Positions 1 through 5,500 of a stretch of 8,722 nt of DNA are shown piece after piece. Positions within the stretch are counted from its first letter, which is position 1. Every line of letters begins with the position of its first letter. Under the pieces are notes generated by a model. It was not told the origin of the DNA and ran no database searches. It was given only the letters and a program-made list of their open reading frames with translations. The DNA comes from Euryarchaeota archaeon UBA501 (GTDB lineage Archaea > Thermoplasmatota > Poseidoniia > Poseidoniales > Thalassarchaeaceae): positions 1-8,722 of the forward strand of contig DAVT01000037.1 of assembly GCA_002505685.1 (NCBI GenBank), given 5' to 3'. The position numbers and the translations under genes were made by a program.

Positions 1-257
1 GATTGGAACCATTGTTGCAAGATAGACTCCAATTGACCAAAATCATCGCATTTTACTCGGGCTGATAGTGCTGCATTTCCTCGTGTTCTCTGTGGAGCAA
101 ATGGCCACAGACGAACTAAACGAGGATCCTCAATTTTGATTCCCGAGTTGACAAGAGTGTTTAGTAAATCATTGAAATCGTATGTAGTGCAGCCATGCTC
201 TCTCTCATCGGTATCGTCCAAACCAATCCAGAATGTCGAGGAATCCTCGACGATCAT
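1..257 (-). CDS. tiaS: tRNA(Ile2) 2-agmatinylcytidine synthetase TiaS, N-terminal part (cut by left window edge)
   Basis: TiaS uses ATP to attach agmatine to C34 of the CAU-anticodon tRNA-Ile, so that it reads AUA; it is the archaeal counterpart of bacterial TilS and acts in the cytoplasm. Eighty-five codons are visible. Residues 10-17 read WIGLDDTD, followed by a CTTY motif at 23-26 and the stretch PRLVRLWPFAPQRTRGNAAL at 45-64; together these are the family's N-terminal signature. About four fifths of the usual roughly 400-residue protein lies outside the window. The ATG at 257-255 is chosen because an in-frame TGA sits four codons before it. It overlaps the stop of the gmhB-like gene as ATGA, which implies translational coupling. 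A GAGGGTGAT stretch 11 nt upstream is a weak ribosome site. Identity is confident from the motifs; the organism's domain (Archaea) follows from the family. Confidence 0.93.
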   Translation of the reverse strand, partial: MIVEDSSTFWIGLDDTDEREHGCTTYDFNDLLNTLVNSGIKIEDPRLVRLWPFAPQRTRGNAALSARVKCDDFGQLESILQQWFQ

Positions 258-883
258 ATTTCCAGAGCATCACCCTCATCATCGTCGTTTAGGATTCGCT
301 CAACAATGCCCGCTAATCCAACGTCAGGATCGACACGGAACCCTCGTACACCATGCTGGTATGCAGCCCCCATATCGGCATCTCTGTCCCCGGCCATGAA
401 TGACCGACCCTCGTCAAATTGATGCTGTAGTTGACTGGTCTGATGTTTGACTTCAAGTGTGAGATTACTGAGCAATTGGCGCCCCACTTGTAGCATTCCT
501 GCTCCGGGTTTACGCACCGGACTGTGTTCCCAAGGGGCATAAGGGGAATACAATACCAAATCCACGTGTGCATGTGGGTTTTCTGCCAAAAGGCCATCAA
601 GAACTGCTTGATTCATATTTTCCAAATCATCGTGGGTGAACACTCCCCTATGTACTGGTGACTGATTGGTAACTATCACGATACGATATCCTGCTTTGCG
701 CAGTGCAGCCACCGCATTACCCGAACCGGGGAGCATTACCACTTCATCAACTGTTTTGACATAATCTTCCCGACCTACATTTAGGACACCGTCTCGGTCC
801 AAATATGCGATTGAACCATCCCATCCAACCAGTTCTTCAATCGGATCATCGATTGCAGCCTTGTGCCTGCCAGGAAGGTCCAT
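254..883 (-). CDS. gmhB: GmhB-like HAD phosphatase (D-glycero-D-manno-heptose 1,7-bisphosphate 7-phosphatase family)
   Basis: This is a 209-residue HAD-superfamily phosphatase of the GmhB/HisB-N type. GmhB removes the 7-phosphate from heptose 1,7-bisphosphate during nucleotide-activated heptose synthesis. All four HAD motifs are seen: DRDGVLN at 29-35 (D29 nucleophile, D31 acid/base), VTNQS at 71-75, VRKPG at 123-127 and GDRDAD at 165-170. The zinc loop of classical GmhB (CPHHP...CxCRKP) reads SPYAP...SPVRKP here, so the Cys/His ligands are absent. A roughly 25-residue N-terminal extension and extra residues before motif IV make it a little longer than the 191-residue E. coli enzyme. The ATG at 883 follows a GAGGTG ribosome site spaced 5 nt, 9 nt after the gmhA-like stop; the 3' end overlaps tiaS by 4 nt. 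The heptose role is inferred from family plus the gmhA neighbour; another sugar phosphate is possible. Confidence 0.83.
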   Translation of the reverse strand: MDLPGRHKAAIDDPIEELVGWDGSIAYLDRDGVLNVGREDYVKTVDEVVMLPGSGNAVAALRKAGYRIVIVTNQSPVHRGVFTHDDLENMNQAVLDGLLAENPHAHVDLVLYSPYAPWEHSPVRKPGAGMLQVGRQLLSNLTLEVKHQTSQLQHQFDEGRSFMAGDRDADMGAAYQHGVRGFRVDPDVGLAGIVERILNDDDEGDALEI

Positions 884-888
884 CGGAA

Positions 889-894
889 CACCTC
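889..894 (-). promoter_or_regulatory. Shine-Dalgarno of the gmhB-like gene, overlapping the gmhA-like stop
   Basis: Reads GAGGTG on the minus strand, 5 nt before the ATG at 883. Its first bases are part of the upstream gene's TGA stop (895-893), so ribosomes finishing gmhA would sit directly on this site. This supports the chosen gmhB start and coupled translation. Confidence 0.7.
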
Positions 895-1492
895 ATGAGT
901 GGCTTGGCAATCCTCGACTTGCCTTGACTGCCTCTTTTACAATGTGATTGATAATCAACTGCAAATCCTCGATTCTTTCCATTGATGTCGTATCACAGAC
1001 AATGCAAACGTCCGCGATTTCGGCTAAAGCACCGCCATTCCCTGATTTGTAATTCCCTGTAATGCCTACAGTTCGAGCGCCATTTTCATTTGCGTAATTA
1101 ATTCCATTCAGCACGTTTGATGAATTGCCGCTGCCTGAATATCCTACGACTAAATCCCCAGTGTTGAGCCATGTTTGCAACTGGCCTACAAAGATGTTGG
1201 AATACGATGTGTCATTGGCCCATGCTGTCAATGATGCAATGTTGTCAGTATGTGCAATTGTGGGTAAACTCAGTTCTTTACTCCAATCTCCGGCACTATG
1301 ACTCGGTGTTGCAGCAGAACCCCCATTCCCAATGAAATGGACCTTTCCGCCTGAATCCATGACCTTCAGCATCTCTGAATATAGTAAGCCTACAGATTCA
1401 CGGTCTAAAGCATGCAGTGCCCGGGAAAGGTCGTCAATATATGAGTCCATGAACTCGCTGAAATCAAACGCTTCATCCGACATGCGACTCAT
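893..1492 (-). CDS. gmhA: GmhA-like phosphoheptose isomerase (SIS domain)
   Basis: This is a 199-residue single SIS-domain protein, close to the 192 residues of E. coli GmhA, which converts sedoheptulose 7-phosphate to D-glycero-D-manno-heptose 7-phosphate in the cytoplasm. Visible signatures are the phosphate-binding GNGGSAAT (55-62), the ND at 93-94, YSGSGNSSNV (118-127), a VGITG strand-loop (142-146) and the C-terminal helix RIEDLQLIINHIV (173-185). By hand alignment H183 corresponds to catalytic H180 of E. coli, whereas catalytic E65 falls on D69. It leads the minus-strand gmhA-gmhB-tiaS operon. The ATG at 1492 lacks a Shine-Dalgarno, which suggests a leaderless transcript; a second in-frame ATG (codon 4, at 1483) is an alternative start. 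Pairing with a GmhB homologue supports heptose synthesis; the later kinase and nucleotidyltransferase steps are not in the window. A related SIS sugar isomerase cannot be excluded. Confidence 0.84.
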   Translation of the reverse strand: MSRMSDEAFDFSEFMDSYIDDLSRALHALDRESVGLLYSEMLKVMDSGGKVHFIGNGGSAATPSHSAGDWSKELSLPTIAHTDNIASLTAWANDTSYSNIFVGQLQTWLNTGDLVVGYSGSGNSSNVLNGINYANENGARTVGITGNYKSGNGGALAEIADVCIVCDTTSMERIEDLQLIINHIVKEAVKASRGLPSHS

Positions 1493-1510
1493 GACGGCGT
1501 CGTGGCGAGC

Positions 1511-1519
1511 CTATATGTG
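1511..1519. promoter_or_regulatory. Candidate shared TATA element for divergent gmhA-like and archaeosortase genes
   Basis: The only TATA-like stretch in the 49-bp divergent gap is CTATATGTG on plus, which reads CACATATAG on minus. Its centre is about 27 bp before the archaeosortase ATG (1542) and about 22 bp before the gmhA-like ATG (1492), or about 31 bp before that gene's second ATG. These distances fit archaeal TATA-to-start spacing for leaderless mRNAs, and neither gene has a Shine-Dalgarno. This is a candidate only: the match to the archaeal TATA consensus is partial and no BRE is convincing. Confidence 0.45.
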
Positions 1520-1541
1520 ACTTGCCGACCTGAGACCGTCA

Positions 1542-2534
1542 ATGGCAGACATCATCAACCAAGTGGTCAGTGACCTCGGGGGGTTGTTGGGTCTCGATTT
1601 AGGGCAGGCCAATTTGCTGATTGTGACTGTTGGCCTCGCATGTTTGGGTATAGCGTTCCACTCGGAAAAAGCGGGAGCGAAAATTCTCGCTCCGCTCGGA
1701 TGGATATGTGTAGGTGTGTATTTCTATCTCGGTGCTGGGCATTATTTTGACATTGCAGACCCAGTTCTAATTTTCATGTCGATTGCAGCCTTACCTGTTT
1801 GTGTGGCTTATGGAGGGTGGGAAGCTATATTGATTCGCCAAAATCGTACCCTTGATTCTGTTGACTGGTTACGCGGAGCCGTATTTTGGTCTGCAATGCC
1901 GTATCTTGCAATTCAACATGTACCTCTACTCAATGCCGGAATTGTCTGGTTCACAGCATGGAATACATCCTTGTTTTTGCAGTGGAGTGGAGCTGGGGAT
2001 GTGCATCTTGGGCAAATGATGGTCGATTTGGGTGGCTCTGCAGCCCATGTTACATGGCAGGAGTGGAGTGGGAGTCGATGGTTATTGACCGAAACACTAG
2101 GCGAAGGTGGGTTCTACGTCCCGATGGAATTTGGAGATGGTGAACCTGTGAATATCGGATTCATACTGGGTTGTAGTGCACTTCAATCGATGATCGTGTT
2201 TGTTGGTGCTATTGTTGCAGTTCAAAATGCCCCGTGGAATCGTCGATGGAGGGCACTGATCCTGATTATTCCACTCATTCATATTCTCAATGTTTTCCGA
2301 AATGCAGGAATCATTTGGCTACATATTGAATACCAAGGCCAGTGGGATCTCAATGGTATGAATATCTTTGACTTTGGACATGCTTATGCTGCCAAATTCT
2401 TGAGTTTGGGGGCGATGTTCTTGATGGCAATCGTCTTGTTCGACCTGCTGCCAAAACTCCATCGACATGTCATCGATGTGTTGGACCCTTTCTTCAGTAT
2501 CTTTGGCCTAAATCTCAAGCCAAAATCAACGTGA
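1542..2534 (+). CDS. artA: Archaeosortase/exosortase-family membrane transpeptidase (ArtA-like)
   Basis: This is a 330-residue multi-pass membrane protein. Archaeosortases recognise a C-terminal tripartite sorting signal on surface proteins such as S-layer glycoproteins, cleave it and allow attachment to a membrane lipid. Hydrophobic segments lie near 22-40, 47-64, 72-92, 109-128, 131-147, 203-227, 236-260 and 283-303. The catalytic-type motifs are GCSALQSM with C211, in the sixth segment, and NVFRNAG with R253. H280 in FGHAYAAK is the likely third residue; in the exosortase/archaeosortase family this position is His or Arg. Residues 148-202 form a hydrophilic, Trp- and Gly-rich loop. The start is the first ATG downstream of the divergent TATA-like element; there is no Shine-Dalgarno, so the mRNA is probably leaderless. 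Its stop overlaps the convergent lhr gene by 9 nt. The divergent heptose genes fit an envelope role. Family is confident; ArtA orthology is less so. Confidence 0.88.
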   Translation: MADIINQVVSDLGGLLGLDLGQANLLIVTVGLACLGIAFHSEKAGAKILAPLGWICVGVYFYLGAGHYFDIADPVLIFMSIAALPVCVAYGGWEAILIRQNRTLDSVDWLRGAVFWSAMPYLAIQHVPLLNAGIVWFTAWNTSLFLQWSGAGDVHLGQMMVDLGGSAAHVTWQEWSGSRWLLTETLGEGGFYVPMEFGDGEPVNIGFILGCSALQSMIVFVGAIVAVQNAPWNRRWRALILIIPLIHILNVFRNAGIIWLHIEYQGQWDLNGMNIFDFGHAYAAKFLSLGAMFLMAIVLFDLLPKLHRHVIDVLDPFFSIFGLNLKPKST

Positions 2535-5500
2535 TTTGAGTCGATCTAGGACTTTGCCCTTGAGTGGCATATTGTGTTCCCACGCAAATTCCTTCATGAC
2601 TCTCAAGGCTTCCTTTTCTTTTTCAGAATCCCCAACGAAGTCAGTGACCTCGATGACATCATTACGGGTATTCGCCTTGAATGCTGCAATCGGTTCTTCA
2701 TTCCAAAAAACCATGTATGCGCTACCATATCCAAACCTTTCTCGTAGGAGAGACTGGAAATATGGTAGTAGAGGATCTGAAGGAGGTAGGACAAAATCCC
2801 GCATCGGTGGGATATTATCTGCGGTCTCGAGCATCTCTTTACGGCCCCAACAGACTTCGTGGAGATCATCGATGAGGAATCCCTTGATTAGGTGACCCTC
2901 TTCTTCGAATTCATGCAAAACACTGGAAATTTGCTCGGGCTTGAATGGACTCCCTGCCAATTTCTCAAACTGCTTTAGTGTAATCACTGGGAACTCCTCA
3001 AGCATATCCCGTAGATACTCTCTTTTCACTTCCCATGACTCTTTGCTTTCCAATTGGTGAACAGTCTTGAATCCACCCCGATAATCCTGGACCAAATGGC
3101 CTGAACGAATCAGAGGCTGGACCAGTTTCCTAAAGGCAGCACGTTTCATTGCGTAACGATCCATGAAAACCTTCGGGTCTGAATGACCAGAGAAGAAGTC
3201 TAGCACATCGAGTAATTCCTCATCGGCTTCAATTCCCCTCATTCTGAGCAATCTCTGGAAGTGCTTGTAGGATGCCCAAACTTGGTGATTACGTAGATTG
3301 GTTCCCAAATGTAACTGTTGACTGGCTGCCATCGACTTCAGATCGACGCGATATGTTTCACATCTACCACGCAAGGCAAAGTCATCCCTGACTTCTGGGA
3401 TGTGAGCGATAGCTAGTGTTTCATTTTCAGAACGAGTGTCCTGATGCAAGCGGTGATGGTGGAAAAGAGAGCGGATTGCCAAAGAACGCGGTCGAGGGTC
3501 TACCACTCCTCCTCGAATATACCGTTGGTTATCACCCATCGATCGGAATCCAAGGCCTTCGACGATTTTCTGAATGTTCTCGTCGCAATCGTGGATGGGT
3601 TCTCCGTTGAATGCGTGCAATACGGAAACATCCACCAATGTGTCCTTGTAGTTATCCAATAGATTGTCGAAGACGATTGCAAATTCATCCAAGTAAGCAT
3701 GGGGAATATGGATGTCCTTGATTTCTAGATAGTCATTGACTTTGAACATTAAAATGCGACCAACAGGATCTACACCTTTGAAAACTGGATAATACCAACC
3801 TTGCTTGAGAACATAGCGAACTTCCTGAATAAATCTTGAACAAAATGGGTCAGATTGCGATAAAATTCGTAGAGTTCGGTCTTCTCTCTTTGGTCGTTCC
3901 AACTGCTCAGCATCCTGGGGGACGCAGAAAAATTCTGTCGGATCAGGTTGTAGTGCAATCACGCGAGTAATCTTATTTTGCTCCTCTAAACCTCGAAGAA
4001 CTTCAGCGAGTAATTCGACTGGGTGACTGACAAATAATCGCAATGAGTGCAGTTTTATCGGTCCAATCCTACGAATCAATTCCTCTAATGCATCTGTGAA
4101 ATCCATGGGTTCATACACCTCATGAACTCGATGGAACAATGAAAGGGAACGCTTACGATCTATCAATTCTTCAAATTGCTTGACGAAAACCATTTGACGT
4201 TCCATATTCGATAGCGAGTTCCTTGCATCACGCTGTACATGCTTGAATTCATCGCCACGTGGGAGATGGCCAATGATATCACTACGCTCGACATTTTCAT
4301 CGTGTGGAATGTATTCAATCAATTCTTGATCCATCTCAGAAAACCAAGGCTCCGGACGAAGACCCAAGAGCATCGGGATCATCGATTTTGTCGTGTAACC
4401 TACGCGTGAGTGAAGCAAGCGACCCATCACAATATCTGAATCGTGTTTCATATCTTTCCAATCGGCGAATCTAAAGTCTTCTATCCGGCCCAGTAGTTCC
4501 TGCATTTTCGCAAACATCACATGCCCATCATTCAGTGCTGTCAATGCATCGGGGTATGTTTTGAAAGACTTGCCGAGAAGTAGGTTTTGGAGTTCTCGGT
4601 ACTCTACGACATTTTCTGTACCACCGGTAATGATGTGCTCATCTACCCTCAGAATGAACTCGCCCTCTTCGGTTTGTTTGAAAAATCCAATCGACACGAT
4701 ATTCCGAACTTCCAATTCGTGCAAAAGTGACTCGATTTGCGCATTCGGAAATGGCAGTCTCTCAGACAAATCTGCAAGTGTTTTCGGGCCTTCACTACCC
4801 AACATGTCTACGATTTTGATTCTAAGGGCCTCGTGAGGGTCCATCAATTTAGAAGCCTTCCAAGAATTTGGAGTGGCTTCATCGAATCCCGCTGCGATTT
4901 CAAAGACTAAACCACCAGTGTATAGTTCCCGTAAATCTTCCATTTCTGAAGCGCCTTTTGCTGAAAGTACCCCAAGTGTACCATGTACCTCTGCCATACG
5001 CATAGAATACCATTTGTCATCGACTTCTGACGTACCCGTGTTCCGAATCTTGGTAATGTCTCCTGAAGCGGCTAAATCTACAACCCAATCGTGCACAGTT
5101 TGATAGGGCACTTCAGATAATTTATCTTGGTATAACGGATTATTGAGGTCTGGGTGCAGGCCACCTCCTTTTTCCATCAATCGTAGTAGACCATCTGCAT
5201 CTGTCGGAATTCCAACCTTATTCTGGAAATATTGCTCAAGTGCCGCATCATCCAAATCCGTGGCTCTTGAACGCCCACCCAATAGTCTGCGCAAAATTTC
5301 TGGGTCGATGTCCTTGACCAAATATGCGCGTGTTCGCATGCTCAGCAAATCCTCAAAGGCAGCCATGTACAGATTCATGCCTAGTGCACTAGGGAGTGTC
5401 ACACGTGAGTGTACGATTCGAACGCCATCCTCATCCATGCGGTGGATGAAATTTTCGAGTTCCTCCATGTCCAAGTCAGTATGGAATATCTCGTTTTGAG

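Noticed and set aside
136..422. Two overlapping plus-strand reading frames over the tiaS/gmhB junction
   Set aside because: They are antisense to clearly recognisable TiaS and GmhB coding sequence, resemble no family, and are low-complexity (Ser/Pro/His-rich).
935..980. Loss of a catalytic His in the GmhA-like protein (Q178)
   Set aside because: Counting residues of E. coli GmhA places catalytic H180 at the second His of that helix, which matches H183 here and is conserved; Q178 aligns with the non-catalytic H175.
5143..5499. 118-residue plus-strand frame inside lhr
   Set aside because: It is a Ser-rich shadow of the conserved lhr frame on the other strand, with no ribosome site or domain pattern.
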